Below, piece after piece: positions 7,638-16,045 of a DNA stretch of 26,900 nucleotides. The notes beneath the pieces are model-generated. The model did no database searches, was not told the DNA's origin, and worked only from the letters and a program-made list of their open reading frames with translations. Numbering within the stretch: the first letter of the stretch is position 1; each line of letters starts with the position of its first letter. Source of the DNA: 9FT-COMBO-53-11 sp040900215 (lineage in GTDB: Bacteria; Patescibacteriota; WWE3; 9FT-COMBO-53-11). The position numbers were made by a program, and so were the translations under genes. Location: NCBI GenBank assembly GCA_040900215.1, contig JBBDZL010000012.1, positions 1 through 26,900 of the forward strand. Reading direction: 5' to 3'.

Positions 7638-7666
7638 TTGACGAAACGGTAAAAGTAACTCATAAT
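7638..7666 (+). promoter_or_regulatory. Promoter of the sigma-70 gene
   Basis: TTGACG (7638-7643), a 17-nt spacer and CATAAT (7661-7666) form the best housekeeping-type promoter in the window. It drives the sigma gene at 7709 with a leader of about 36 nt. Confidence 0.75.
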
Positions 7667-7694
7667 AAGAGGAAGTTTAAAATCCATCTCTAGG

Positions 7695-7703
7695 AAAGGA
7701 GGG
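7695..7703 (+). promoter_or_regulatory. Strong Shine-Dalgarno site of the sigma-70 gene
   Basis: AAAGGAGGG lies 5-6 nt before the ATG at 7709. Most genes here have no such site, so this one fixes the start and suggests efficient initiation. Confidence 0.8.
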
Positions 7704-7708
7704 AAGGG

Positions 7709-8608
7709 ATGAAAGCGGAGTCCGGAAACTACCTGATTGAGCAAGCGGGGGACCATCCGCTCCTGACCGCGGAAGAAGAACGGGATTTATCCCGAACCTA
7801 CCGGAAAGGGTCCGCCGCGCAAGCGAAATTGGCCCGCGCCCGTTCTCCCCAAACCAAGGCTTCTCTGCAGAAATTGGTTGCCCGGGGAGAGGAAGCGCGG
7901 CAGCGGATGATCTCTTCCAATATCAAGCTGGTTGTCAGCACTACGGCCCGGTACCTCCGGCGTTTCGACCCGGTATCAAACGGCGGGATTGGGCTGGACG
8001 ATGCTATCCAAGACGGCATCCTTGGTCTGATGCGCGCCGTTGAAGATTACGATCCGGAATTGGGTTGGCGCTTCTCGACCTACGCAACCTGGTGGATCCG
8101 CCAGTTTGTGCAGCGCGGAATCGACAATGCCGGCCCGACGATCAGAATCCCGGTCCATATGGCTGATCGGCGCCGCTTAATCAAAAGGGTCCGGGAGCAA
8201 CTCCAAAAGAAGAGCGGGCACTTGAAGGTCGGCGCGGCCGAAGTGGCCCGGGAGACTCATCTCTCCGAGAAGGATGTCGCTTTCGCCGATCGGCTTCCTT
8301 GGACCTCTTCCCTTGACGAACATGTTAGTTTCGCGGATGGGGAGCGGGATAAACTCGAATTCATCCCCGACGGAACGAACGTGGAGGAGGAAGCACTGCA
8401 AAAAATCTCCTCCGCCGGCTTGCTGAAGATCGCCCGAGAAGTTCTCAATCCCCTGCAATTCAATGTCTTGAGATTGCGGTACGAGGAAGAGCTAACCCTG
8501 CAGGAAACCGGAGATCGGCTCGGATTTACTCGGGAAAGGGCCAGACAGCATCAAAAGGAAGCCCTCCGAAAGCTAGGGATACATTTCAACGTCAACGGCT
8601 CCGACTAA
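7709..8608 (+). CDS. Sigma-70 family RNA polymerase sigma factor (primary/group 2 type)
   Basis: This 299-aa protein directs RNA polymerase to promoters. A short region 1.2 (about residues 7-35) is followed by region 2 (about 62-150), with NIKLVVSTTARYL, DAIQDGILGLMRAVEDYDPELG and the -10 recognition segment FSTYATWWIRQFVQRGIDN. TIRIPVHM opens region 3. Region 4 (about 245-293) holds LRLRYEEELTLQETGDRLGFTRERARQHQKEALRKLG, split here only by description, with its helix-turn-helix for -35 contact. The long acidic region 1.1 of large RpoD proteins is absent. It may be the housekeeping factor of a reduced genome or a group 2 paralogue. It has its own promoter, ribosome site and terminator. Confidence 0.9.
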   Translation: MKAESGNYLIEQAGDHPLLTAEEERDLSRTYRKGSAAQAKLARARSPQTKASLQKLVARGEEARQRMISSNIKLVVSTTARYLRRFDPVSNGGIGLDDAIQDGILGLMRAVEDYDPELGWRFSTYATWWIRQFVQRGIDNAGPTIRIPVHMADRRRLIKRVREQLQKKSGHLKVGAAEVARETHLSEKDVAFADRLPWTSSLDEHVSFADGERDKLEFIPDGTNVEEEALQKISSAGLLKIAREVLNPLQFNVLRLRYEEELTLQETGDRLGFTRERARQHQKEALRKLGIHFNVNGSD

Positions 8609-8627
8609 CCATCGCGAGCCGTTTTTT
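8594..8627 (+). terminator. Intrinsic terminator of the sigma-70 gene
   Basis: AACGGCTC (8594-8601) pairs with GAGCCGTT (8616-8623), and the T-run continues to 8627. The stem begins in the last codons and the TAA stop lies in the loop. Confidence 0.8.
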
Positions 8628-8630
8628 GTT

Positions 8631-9164
8631 TCAAAATTCGATCCCCCGCTTGGCCTTTTTCCCTTCGGCAAAGGGGTGCTTGATTTCCTTCACTTCCGAA
8701 ATCAGATCAGCGGCTTCGATCAACTCCTTCGGAGCATTGCGTCCGGTCAGGATCACATTCAATTTTTCCGGCTTATCTTTTAAGAAGTCCAAGACGGATT
8801 TAACGTCCAGCAATCCCAGCGAAACCGCCACATTGACCTCGTCCAAAATCAGAAGATCGTAATCTCCGGAATTAACTTTCTCTTGGGCAAACTCCAGCGC
8901 TTTTCGAGCGGCCTTCTCATGGACTTCCCGCGGTTTGGTGTCCCCCATGATCCCCACAAACCCCTCCCCCATCGGGTAGATTTCGATTCCCAGCTTTTTA
9001 AGAGAAGGGACCTCGCCCGAGATCCATTCCTTGATGAACTGGACCATCAGGACCTTCCACTCCTGCCCGATCGCCCGCACCGCCTGGCCGATGGCCGCGG
9101 TGGTTTTACCTTTTCCGTTGCCGGTGAAAACGTAGATTAGGCCTTTATCTTGGAAATTCAACAT
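8631..9164 (-). CDS. cobO: Cob(I)yrinic acid a,c-diamide adenosyltransferase (CobA/CobO/BtuR type)
   Basis: This 177-aa cytoplasmic enzyme transfers the adenosyl group of ATP to cob(I)alamin or a precursor, making the adenosyl-B12 coenzyme. It shows a P-loop GNGKGKTT (residues 15-22), then AAIGQAVRAIG, VLMVQFIK, the Walker-B-like LLILDEVNVAV and the C-terminal KRGIEF, close to the family end ARxGIEY. It lies 48 nt downstream of the B12-dependent ribonucleotide reductase on the same strand. The context suggests corrinoid salvage to supply that enzyme, since no other B12 genes are visible. No clear Shine-Dalgarno site is present. Confidence 0.92.
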   Translation of the reverse strand: MLNFQDKGLIYVFTGNGKGKTTAAIGQAVRAIGQEWKVLMVQFIKEWISGEVPSLKKLGIEIYPMGEGFVGIMGDTKPREVHEKAARKALEFAQEKVNSGDYDLLILDEVNVAVSLGLLDVKSVLDFLKDKPEKLNVILTGRNAPKELIEAADLISEVKEIKHPFAEGKKAKRGIEF

Positions 9165-9184
9165 TCAAATTACCGCAAGAGGAC

Positions 9185-9235
9185 GCGATCTCCGATCGCT
9201 ACTTCCTGTGGATCAACATTCAGAATATCCACAGG
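9185..9235. other. Two hairpins between nrdJ and cobO
   Basis: A 9-bp inverted repeat CCTGTGGAT/ATCCACAGG (9205-9213/9227-9235, 13-nt loop) spans the nrdJ stop codon. A second stem, GCGATC-TCC-GATCGC (9185-9199), follows in the spacer. Neither has a U-tract. They may mark an mRNA processing or attenuation point inside the operon. Confidence 0.45.
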
Positions 9236-12200
9236 AATAACACTTGCGGCAGCCCTCCTCATTCACGAGCGTGGCTTGGCCGCAGGTCGGGCAGATGTCC
9301 CCCACCTTCTGCAGCTTCCCGACCGGCAGAGTCGGCTGGACTTCTTCAATCTTGGCCTGCTCTTTCTTCCAACCGAGGTATTCTTTGAGAATCTTGGCAA
9401 TTCCATCCGCCAAGGAACGCACCTTTTGGGCGCCGAACCCCACCGCCCGCGAACCCCCGATCCCTTCCAGCTGGTTGATGATCGCCGCCATCCGCTCCTT
9501 CGGCTTCATCGTCGGGTCGATCCGGAGGACGAGCGAGGAAAGCCGGCCGATCGCTTCGGCGTCGGCGGCAATATCGGAGCCCGCTTTCCCGACGTTGATG
9601 AAAACCTCCAGCGGATTACTGTCGCCGTTTTCATTCACCGTCACAAAAGCGCTGCCGACTGGCGTATCCACTCGGTAGGTGGAGCCGACCGTCCGCATCG
9701 GCCGGGGCTTGACCGCCAGCTCTCCCTCCCGCTTCTGCTTGGTTTCTTCGGTCTCCAAGACCACTTCTTTGCGAGTACCGGTAACGTAAACGGTTAGACC
9801 TTTGCAGCCCAGCTTCCAAGCCTCCAAGTAGGCTTGGCGAACATCATCCACCTTGGCATCGGCTGGAAAATTGCAGGTTTTGGAAATGGAGTTGTCGACA
9901 AATCTCTGCAAAACCGCCTGCATCTTGATGTGCTGTTCAGGAGTAATGTCCTGGGAAACGACGAAAACCCGCCGGATCTCCTCCGGCACCGCCTTGATCC
10001 CCTGGACGGTCCCCTTCTTCCGGACCTCGGCGTAGATGTTATCCCGCCGGCTGTGGTCCAGGCCGGATTTCTCTAGCGCCCGATCAAACATCGCACTGGT
10101 GTAGGAAAGCTCTCTCTTGCCCTGATCCTCTCCCGCCGCCTGGAAGAGCCGGCGGACGTAGGAGAGGGCGAAGACCGGCTCGCAGCCGTAGCCCTCGGCG
10201 CCGGCCACGGTCGAGATGGTGCCGGTAGGCGCCACTGTGGTCTGGGCCCCGTTGCGGATGCCGTGCTTCTTGATCCCTTCCACTACCAACGTCCAATCCA
10301 GCTTCGGCCGGCCGAAATCCTGCTCGTAAGGATAAAGGGGAGTCGGCGGCTGCCAGGTAAGCTTCTTCGGGTCGTAGATCGAACCCTTAATCGCCAGGAA
10401 TGGTTTTCGATCTCGAGCCAGCTCAATTGAAGCCCGCATCGAGTGGTAGCGGATGAACTCCATGATCTGCGCCGCCAGCTCCAACCCGTCCTCCCCGCCG
10501 TAGGAAACCCCCAGGGCATACATCGCATCGGCCAGCCCCATAATCCCTAGGCCGATCCGCCGGACCGCCATCGCCGCCTCCCGAAGCTGGGGTATTTCCG
10601 GTACGTAGGCGTTGGCTTCAACCACGTTATCCAAAAAAACGGTGGAGATCCGGATGGTTTCGGCCAGCTTCTCCCAATCAATCTTCCCTCGCGAAGTGAT
10701 GTGCTTGGCCAGGTTAATCGAACCCAAGCAGCAATTTTCGTACGGCCCGAGCCATTGCTCCCCGCAATTGTGAACCACCAAGCCGTTAGCGATAAAGGAA
10801 TGTGTTGCGGGCTGCTTGAGATCGTAAACCGGCTCTCGCCCATCAAATTCGAGTGCTTCAAAAGTGGCAAGAAACATCTCCTGATAAGGACCCCGCCGCA
10901 TCCGGCTCAAATAACCCGCCAGCTTATCCTGCTTGGCGGCCGTCAAAAATCCGATCTCATTGGCAAACCGAATCAAGTTGGCTTTGCTGACCGCAAGGTC
11001 ATGCTGGGCCTGATGGAAATAATCTTTCATCCCGCCGTGCCCGTCCGGCATCGGCCTAATGCCCGCCCGCCGGCGCTCTTGATAGATACGGCTGGCGATC
11101 CCGAAATTGAGCAAGAGCCTCTGAACATCCTTAAGAAGGGGGAGGTGGCTGGAACTCAGGCGGACCGAACAACCTTTCTCTCCTCCGTCGTTGGCCTGAC
11201 CGTCAGCAGTAAAGAGCGCCTGAAGAAACCCGCGTTGCATCTCCTCGCCCCCCGAAAAAACTGAACTCGGAACCACGAATTTGTTCTCTCCCAACCCCTG
11301 CTGCTTAGCCCACTCCAGCAACCGCTCGGAAGAAACCCGAGCCTCGTTGCGATCTGCTATTTCCGTTACGCCCACAGGATAAGCGCGCCTCTGCCCCTCT
11401 TTTTCTACCAAACCAGTAACCGCTTGGGCAAAAACCGCCGCCAGCTCCTGCTTTTCCGAGCCGAAGAACGAGAGAACCGCTCGGATGGCAGTCATCGTAC
11501 CATCTCCAACCAGCCAACCGAGAACTCGACCCGCTTCCAATGATCCTTCCAAACCAAATCCTCCCTTTCGGTTGAGAATGGCAACCCTATCCCCCGACTT
11601 AAGGTGACCGGCCTCAATCCACCCTTTTTCAGTCATAACTTTGTGGTTGGCGGTGAGCCGCACCTCGTATCCTTCTCTAGTAATTAACCGATAAACCTCT
11701 TTGATTCCAGTCTCGAATACTGGCGAAGCGTTCTGCAGCGTGTCAGTTCCAAAGCGGCCATCGGTAACTACTTTCGCAGCCGCGGCAGAACGAACCAGCT
11801 CGTCCGCCCGCCGTAAGCCCGCCTCGGTGTAGATCAAGGTGTCGCCGGTAATGCAGGGGTTGGTTGCTTCTAATTTGTAGAGGTGGGGGACGGGGTTATC
11901 GCGGTTGGCGGTGTCCAGAAACAAGATCCCCGGCTCGCCGTTGTGATGGGCGGAGGTGATCATCTCTTCAAACAGGTCCCGGGCATCCACCTCCTGCCAA
12001 ACCTTTTCCCCGTGGGGGTTAATCAGCGGAAACTTCTCCCCCGCTTCAACCGCCCGCATGAACTCGTCCGTCGCCCCGACCGAGATGTTGAAGTTGGAGA
12101 TCTCTCCCTCCTTCTCCTTGCAGTGAATAAAAAGGCGAACATCGGGGTGGGAAACCTTCAGCACCGCCATGTTCGCCCCCCGCCGGACTCCGCCCTGGGC

Positions 12201-12728
12201 GATCACCTCGAAAGCCGCATCATAGGCCTCCAAGAAACCGATCGGGCCGGTGGAGCGGCCGCCGGAGCGCTTAACAAAGTCTCCCCGGGGCCGAAGCGCC
12301 GAGAAGGCAAACCCGTTCCCGCCCCCCGTCTGCTGGATCAGCGCCGCCGTCCTGAGAGTTGAGAAGATCCCGGCCGGATCCCGCCCCAGGTCATCCTTGA
12401 TCGGCAAAACAAAGCAGGCCGCCAATTGGCCCAGCGGAGTGCCGGCGCCGGTCCAGGTCGGGGAATTGGGCACAAAAAGAAACTCCGACAGGAGATTGAA
12501 ATAAGCCCGCGCTACTTTCTTTGGATCCCTACCGAATTTCTTCTCCGGCGCGGCGATGCCGCGGGCGACCCGCTCAAAGGTTTGGCGGGGAGTCTCGATC
12601 GGGTTACCGTCCTCCCCTTTCCGGACGTAGCGGCGGACAAAGACCTCGGCCGAATTCTCCGACATCCCGAAATCCTTTTGGGCTAAAGCAATAGCCGATT
12701 TTAAATCCCAAGATTCTTGTGAAGGCAT
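9213..12728 (-). CDS. nrdJ: Adenosylcobalamin-dependent ribonucleotide reductase (class II), intein-containing precursor
   Basis: This 1171-aa precursor splices to an 808-aa class II ribonucleotide reductase, which makes deoxyribonucleotides using adenosyl-B12. The extein shows LFVPNSPTWTGAG, the first redox Cys in LAACFVLP (Cys105), QTGGGNGFAFS and GVRRGANMAVL. The radical-site motif NPCGE is formed only after splicing: Asn290-Pro291 join Cys655-Gly-Glu657. GSINLAKH, AVRRIGLGIMGLAD and APTGTIS follow. The C-terminus carries a zinc-ribbon-like tail, CPTCGQ and CRKCYSCGYSEC. The ATG has no Shine-Dalgarno site. The adenosyltransferase gene downstream supplies the cofactor by inference. No B12 riboswitch was recognised upstream. 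Confidence 0.96.
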   Translation of the reverse strand: MPSQESWDLKSAIALAQKDFGMSENSAEVFVRRYVRKGEDGNPIETPRQTFERVARGIAAPEKKFGRDPKKVARAYFNLLSEFLFVPNSPTWTGAGTPLGQLAACFVLPIKDDLGRDPAGIFSTLRTAALIQQTGGGNGFAFSALRPRGDFVKRSGGRSTGPIGFLEAYDAAFEVIAQGGVRRGANMAVLKVSHPDVRLFIHCKEKEGEISNFNISVGATDEFMRAVEAGEKFPLINPHGEKVWQEVDARDLFEEMITSAHHNGEPGILFLDTANRDNPVPHLYKLEATNPCITGDTLIYTEAGLRRADELVRSAAAAKVVTDGRFGTDTLQNASPVFETGIKEVYRLITREGYEVRLTANHKVMTEKGWIEAGHLKSGDRVAILNRKGGFGLEGSLEAGRVLGWLVGDGTMTAIRAVLSFFGSEKQELAAVFAQAVTGLVEKEGQRRAYPVGVTEIADRNEARVSSERLLEWAKQQGLGENKFVVPSSVFSGGEEMQRGFLQALFTADGQANDGGEKGCSVRLSSSHLPLLKDVQRLLLNFGIASRIYQERRRAGIRPMPDGHGGMKDYFHQAQHDLAVSKANLIRFANEIGFLTAAKQDKLAGYLSRMRRGPYQEMFLATFEALEFDGREPVYDLKQPATHSFIANGLVVHNCGEQWLGPYENCCLGSINLAKHITSRGKIDWEKLAETIRISTVFLDNVVEANAYVPEIPQLREAAMAVRRIGLGIMGLADAMYALGVSYGGEDGLELAAQIMEFIRYHSMRASIELARDRKPFLAIKGSIYDPKKLTWQPPTPLYPYEQDFGRPKLDWTLVVEGIKKHGIRNGAQTTVAPTGTISTVAGAEGYGCEPVFALSYVRRLFQAAGEDQGKRELSYTSAMFDRALEKSGLDHSRRDNIYAEVRKKGTVQGIKAVPEEIRRVFVVSQDITPEQHIKMQAVLQRFVDNSISKTCNFPADAKVDDVRQAYLEAWKLGCKGLTVYVTGTRKEVVLETEETKQKREGELAVKPRPMRTVGSTYRVDTPVGSAFVTVNENGDSNPLEVFINVGKAGSDIAADAEAIGRLSSLVLRIDPTMKPKERMAAIINQLEGIGGSRAVGFGAQKVRSLADGIAKILKEYLGWKKEQAKIEEVQPTLPVGKLQKVGDICPTCGQATLVNEEGCRKCYSCGYSEC
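10767..11855 (-). other. Intein with LAGLIDADG homing endonuclease, inside nrdJ
   Basis: The intein is 363 aa (precursor residues 292-654). It starts with Cys292 (CITGDTLIYTEAG, block A), has the block B Thr-x-x-His in LTANHKVMT (His362), and ends with SFIANGLVVHN (penultimate His653, Asn654) before extein Cys655. All splicing residues are intact. Two LAGLIDADG motifs, VLGWLVGDG (Asp409) and FLQALFTADG (Asp509), keep both acidic residues, so the nuclease may be active. It sits in the conserved NPC site of ribonucleotide reductases, a known intein site. Confidence 0.95.
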
Positions 12729-12820
12729 CCGAAAAAAGGGCAGCGGTTACTTATCGTTTAACAAAAATTAAAAAGGGAAAACAATAGGAAAATTAAAGAG
12801 AGGCTGTCCCGTGAAAATCA

Positions 12821-12834
12821 GCCGCGCTTGCGGC
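12821..12834 (-). terminator. Weak terminator-like hairpin after ftsZ
   Basis: GCCGC-GCTT-GCGGC forms a 5-bp stem about 30 nt beyond the ftsZ stop; on the minus strand it is followed by TGATTTTC. It could end the division cluster, but the U-tract is short. Confidence 0.3.
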
Positions 12835-12841
12835 GGAGAAA

Positions 12842-12866
12842 AGACGGCTCGCTGCGCGAACCTATC
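12842..12866 (+). repeat. Dispersed hairpin repeat, copy 2
   Basis: AGACGGC, stem TCGC-TGC-GCGA, then ACCTATC. The CTA of the repeat (12862-12864) is, on the minus strand, the TAG stop codon of ftsZ. Confidence 0.6.
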
Positions 12867-13920
12867 TTTTTCGGCGCAAAAAGGCGGGGGCTTCGTACTC
12901 GTCCCCCTCCTCCTGCATCTTCTCGATCTCCTCCTTGTCCTTGCTGCCCGTAATGGTTTCGGGTGAGGCTAAAGAAAAACCGGTAGCGATCACGGTGATC
13001 CGAATCTCGTCCTTCATATCATCACTGATCGAAGCGCCGAAGATAATGTTGGCACCCGAATCAGCCTCTTGGGAAATCACCCGCGCCGCTTCATCCACTT
13101 CGTGCATCGAAAGGTCCGGCCCGCCGACCATGTTCATCAGAATCCCGGTGGCGCCCCGCACCGAGAACTCCAACAAAGGCGAAGTAATGGCGGATTTGGC
13201 GGCAGTAGAAGCTTTTTCCTGCCCGCTCGCCTCCCCGATTCCCATCAAGGCCGAACCGGCGTTAGTCATCACCGCCCGGACGTCGGCAAAATCCACGTTC
13301 ACCAGTCCCGGAATGATGATCAGGTCCGAAATCCCTTGAACCGCCCTTCCCAAAATCGAATCCGCCAGCCGGAAGGCCTCTAAGATCGAGGTCTCCCGCT
13401 CGACAATCTCCAACAGCTTTTGGTTAGGGACCACAATCAAGGCGTCCACTTTGTCGTGAAGGGCCTGAATTCCCCGGACGGCGTTCTCCATCCGCTTGGC
13501 GCCCTCAAACCCGAACGGTTTTGTGACCACCCCCACCGTCAGCGCCCCGATCGACTTGGCGATTTCCGCCACGATCGGCGCGGCTCCCGTCCCGGTGCCT
13601 CCACCCATCCCGCAGGTCACAAAAACCATATCCGCTCCCTCCAGCCGGTTGCGGATCATCTCGACCGACTCCTCTGCCGCTTTCTGGCCGATCTCTGGAT
13701 CGCCGCCGGAACCAAGCCCGCGGGTCAATTTTTCTCCGATTTGAATTTTGTTAGGAACTTCCAGGGTAGAGAGGGCTTGAGAATCGGTATTGACCGCGAG
13801 GAATTCCACTCCCGTAATTCTTTGGGAACGAACCATCGAGTTGAGGGCGTTGCCGCCCGCGCCGCCCAGGCCCAGAACCTTAATATCCGCTACTTTTTCG
13901 ATCTCCGGTTTGACTCTCAT
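12862..13920 (-). CDS. ftsZ: Cell division protein FtsZ
   Basis: This tubulin-like GTPase (352 aa from the ATG at 13920) forms the division ring. It has KVLGLGGAGGNALN near residue 14, NTDSQAL (about 44), the GTP-binding signature GGGTGTG (about 106-112) and the T7 loop NVDFADV (about 208-214). The C-terminal tail is short (about 30 aa, acidic) and ends in EAPAFLRRKR, the conserved peptide that binds FtsA. An alternative GTG start at 13938 adds 6 residues; neither has a Shine-Dalgarno site, and the ATG is preferred because the GTG lies at the edge of a hairpin. It is the last gene of the cluster, with a repeat copy at each end. Confidence 0.97.
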   Translation of the reverse strand: MRVKPEIEKVADIKVLGLGGAGGNALNSMVRSQRITGVEFLAVNTDSQALSTLEVPNKIQIGEKLTRGLGSGGDPEIGQKAAEESVEMIRNRLEGADMVFVTCGMGGGTGTGAAPIVAEIAKSIGALTVGVVTKPFGFEGAKRMENAVRGIQALHDKVDALIVVPNQKLLEIVERETSILEAFRLADSILGRAVQGISDLIIIPGLVNVDFADVRAVMTNAGSALMGIGEASGQEKASTAAKSAITSPLLEFSVRGATGILMNMVGGPDLSMHEVDEAARVISQEADSGANIIFGASISDDMKDEIRITVIATGFSLASPETITGSKDKEEIEKMQEEGDEYEAPAFLRRKR

Positions 13921-13956
13921 TTTGTCGCTATAGTGCACAGCGCTATGGCGCTAAAT

Positions 13957-13982
13957 GCTAGGTCGCCGTTAGGCGGCCGTCC
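13957..13982 (-). repeat. Dispersed hairpin repeat, copy 3 (between ftsA and ftsZ)
   Basis: On the minus strand: GGACGG, C, stem CGCC-TAAC-GGCG, ACCTAGC. A second hairpin AGCGC-CATA-GCGCT (13939-13952) follows directly and ends next to the GTG that could start ftsZ. The pair fills the 67-nt ftsA-ftsZ spacer. Confidence 0.6.
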
Positions 13983-13987
13983 ATTAG

Positions 13988-15229
13988 TTAAGGCAGGAAG
14001 GACTTTCCCCATTCTACCACCCGCCCAAACAATTGGGTAACTTTTTTGGTATTGATCGCCGGCAGGCTCATCCCCTCCCGTGGCTCAAAGCCGGCGCCGT
14101 AGATCACCAAACCGATGGTGGAAGCGTGGGCGGGCGTCGAAACCTCCTCGATTAGCCCCGAAACCCCCTTCGGCGTCCCCACCCGCAGCTGCAAGCGAAG
14201 GATCTTGTGAACAGTATCCTTGAGACCGATCGTTTGGACCGCCCCGCCCGTCACAATCAGCCCCGACGGCAAGTTGCCTTGTTGCCCGGAATTCTTGATC
14301 TCCAACCCCACCATGCTGAAAATCTCAGAAAGGCGGGCTTCCACAATGTTGTTCACGAGGGAGAGGGGGATTGATTGCACCTCCAACCCCAGCTCGGAAA
14401 TATCCACCTCGTCCCGCTTGTCCTCGCTGGGCTTCAAGGAACCCTCCGAGAGCTTAATCTTGATCCGCTCCGCATCCTCCAGTGAAACGCGCAGGCCGAC
14501 GGCCAGGTCGTTGGTGATATTCTGGCCGCCGATCGGCAAAACCGAAGCGTAGGCTGGGCTTCCGTTAATAAAAACGATCACTTGGGTTGTCTCCCCGCCT
14601 ATGTCCACCAAGGCGCAGCCCAAATCCTTCTCAGTGCCGGAAAGGACCGCCTCGGCTGAGGCCAAGCCGCAAAAAACCAGGTCCTCGACCTCCACCCCGA
14701 CCTGCGAAACGCACTTCACCAGGTTGCGCATCACCGTGGTCGCCCCGGAAATAATATTGGTCTCGACCTCCATCCGCACCCCGCTCATTCCGATCGGATC
14801 ATTGACGCCGTCCTGGGCATCTACCGTAAACCCCCGCGGCAGGACGTGGATGATCTCCCGGGAGGAAGGCAGAGAAACCGCCCGGGCCGCTTCGGTCACC
14901 CGCTCGACGTCCTCTTCGTTAATCTCGGACCCTTCCCCGCCGACCGCCACCACGCCGTGGGAATTCAGCGAAGAAATGTGCTTGCCGTCAACCGTCACGA
15001 AAGCCGATCGGATCGGATACCCCGCCATCCGCTCGGCCCCTTCCAAGCTCTCGGAAATGGCGGCGACCGCCTCGTCGATATCCACCACCACGCCCTTCTT
15101 GATGCCGCGGGAGGGAACGGTGGAAACCCCAATGATGGAAATTTTTTTCTCGGGTGAGACCGAAGCAATGACGGCAGAAATCTTGGTGGAGCCCACGTCA
15201 ATGCCGGTCACAATGTGTTCCTTAGCCAT
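13988..15229 (-). CDS. ftsA: Cell division protein FtsA
   Basis: This 413-aa actin-like ATPase tethers FtsZ to the membrane. It shows the phosphate-1 motif TGIDVGSTKISAVIA near the N-terminus, the SHS2/1C domain region with RSAFVTVDGKHI, the phosphate-2 motif CALVDIGGETTQVIVF and the adenosine motif SGLIVTGGAVQTIG. The C-terminus (LFGRVVEWGKSFL) is an amphipathic helix as expected for membrane binding. The start is the ATG before AKEHIVTG; a TTG two codons upstream is possible. It follows ftsQ after 20 nt. Confidence 0.96.
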   Translation of the reverse strand: MAKEHIVTGIDVGSTKISAVIASVSPEKKISIIGVSTVPSRGIKKGVVVDIDEAVAAISESLEGAERMAGYPIRSAFVTVDGKHISSLNSHGVVAVGGEGSEINEEDVERVTEAARAVSLPSSREIIHVLPRGFTVDAQDGVNDPIGMSGVRMEVETNIISGATTVMRNLVKCVSQVGVEVEDLVFCGLASAEAVLSGTEKDLGCALVDIGGETTQVIVFINGSPAYASVLPIGGQNITNDLAVGLRVSLEDAERIKIKLSEGSLKPSEDKRDEVDISELGLEVQSIPLSLVNNIVEARLSEIFSMVGLEIKNSGQQGNLPSGLIVTGGAVQTIGLKDTVHKILRLQLRVGTPKGVSGLIEEVSTPAHASTIGLVIYGAGFEPREGMSLPAINTKKVTQLFGRVVEWGKSFLP

Positions 15230-15249
15230 AATCAATCAATCCGATATTA

Positions 15250-16035
15250 TCACAGTTTTACTACGGTTCGAGAGAAGCGCAAATCGATGATTTTGGGGGT
15301 TTTGCCTTTCAATTTGAGGCGCCGCAAAATCTCAGTCATTAGCCCCACCTGCCCCTCGATCTCCCGCCCGGCGTTCAACCAGACGGTAGTCTTGGCCAAC
15401 CGGATTTCGATCGTGTCTGCTCGGAGGTAAATCGCCTTGGTTTCCAGGCCCTTCTGGGACATCAAATCCAGGGTTTCCAAATAGCCGGCGATTCCTTGCT
15501 CATCAATGGCCAGCCGGGTCCCAACTGCTCCTTCAAAATCATCGGAAAGATTGATCACCGGCAGGGACTCCTCTCCCGCCGTTCGAAAAAGCAGGCCCTC
15601 TTGGTCGATCAGAAACCGGGCTTGGTTCTTGTCCTCGATGATTGCCAGCGGCTGGCGCACCGCAATCTTAATTACCAACCGGTCCGGCAGGTTTTTCTCG
15701 ATCACCACCGCCTTTACCGTCGGAAAATTTACCTTGATTTCCTCCTCCACCTTCTTGGAATCGAGGAAAAAAATGCTTCGAGCCAACACCTCCTCGGAGA
15801 TTCGCTGCCGCACCAGCGCCTCGTCGGCCAGCTGCTCAAACTCGAACTCCAACGCCTTAACCTGAAAGATGTCCGACCGCAGGAAGAAGAAAACGGAGAG
15901 GGTGGCGAAAAAAATGGTCAGCAGCGTCGAGATCGGCCGGTAAGGTATCACAACTTGTTTGGAACCAACCGGCACAAAAATCCGGGGGGAACGGCGCAGC
16001 ATCTGCAGCCGGCGGCGTTGGAAAAAACGGATCAT
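15250..16035 (-). CDS. ftsQ: Cell division protein FtsQ/DivIB
   Basis: This 261-aa bitopic membrane protein has a basic cytoplasmic N-terminus (residues 1-33), one membrane segment (about 34-52), a POTRA domain (about 55-125, with FPTVKAVVIEKNLPDRLVIKI split around the FPxV and ExxP/L pattern) and an FtsQ beta domain (about 130-261). The family role is to link FtsB/FtsL and the septal synthase to the ring. The POTRA motif VRQPLAII is typical. It lies between murG and ftsA, with 10-nt and 20-nt spacers. Confidence 0.9.
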   Translation of the reverse strand: MIRFFQRRRLQMLRRSPRIFVPVGSKQVVIPYRPISTLLTIFFATLSVFFFLRSDIFQVKALEFEFEQLADEALVRQRISEEVLARSIFFLDSKKVEEEIKVNFPTVKAVVIEKNLPDRLVIKIAVRQPLAIIEDKNQARFLIDQEGLLFRTAGEESLPVINLSDDFEGAVGTRLAIDEQGIAGYLETLDLMSQKGLETKAIYLRADTIEIRLAKTTVWLNAGREIEGQVGLMTEILRRLKLKGKTPKIIDLRFSRTVVKL

Positions 16036-16045
16036 CTCTTTAAGT

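Noticed and set aside
9213..12728. nrdJ as an interrupted or chimeric gene
   Set aside because: The 363-aa insert has all intein splicing blocks, and the extein is continuous across the conserved NPCGE motif.
12729..12861. B12 riboswitch or NrdR box before nrdJ
   Set aside because: The 133-nt gap is too short for a full cobalamin riboswitch, and no paired NrdR-type palindromes were seen; only an AT-rich stretch is present.
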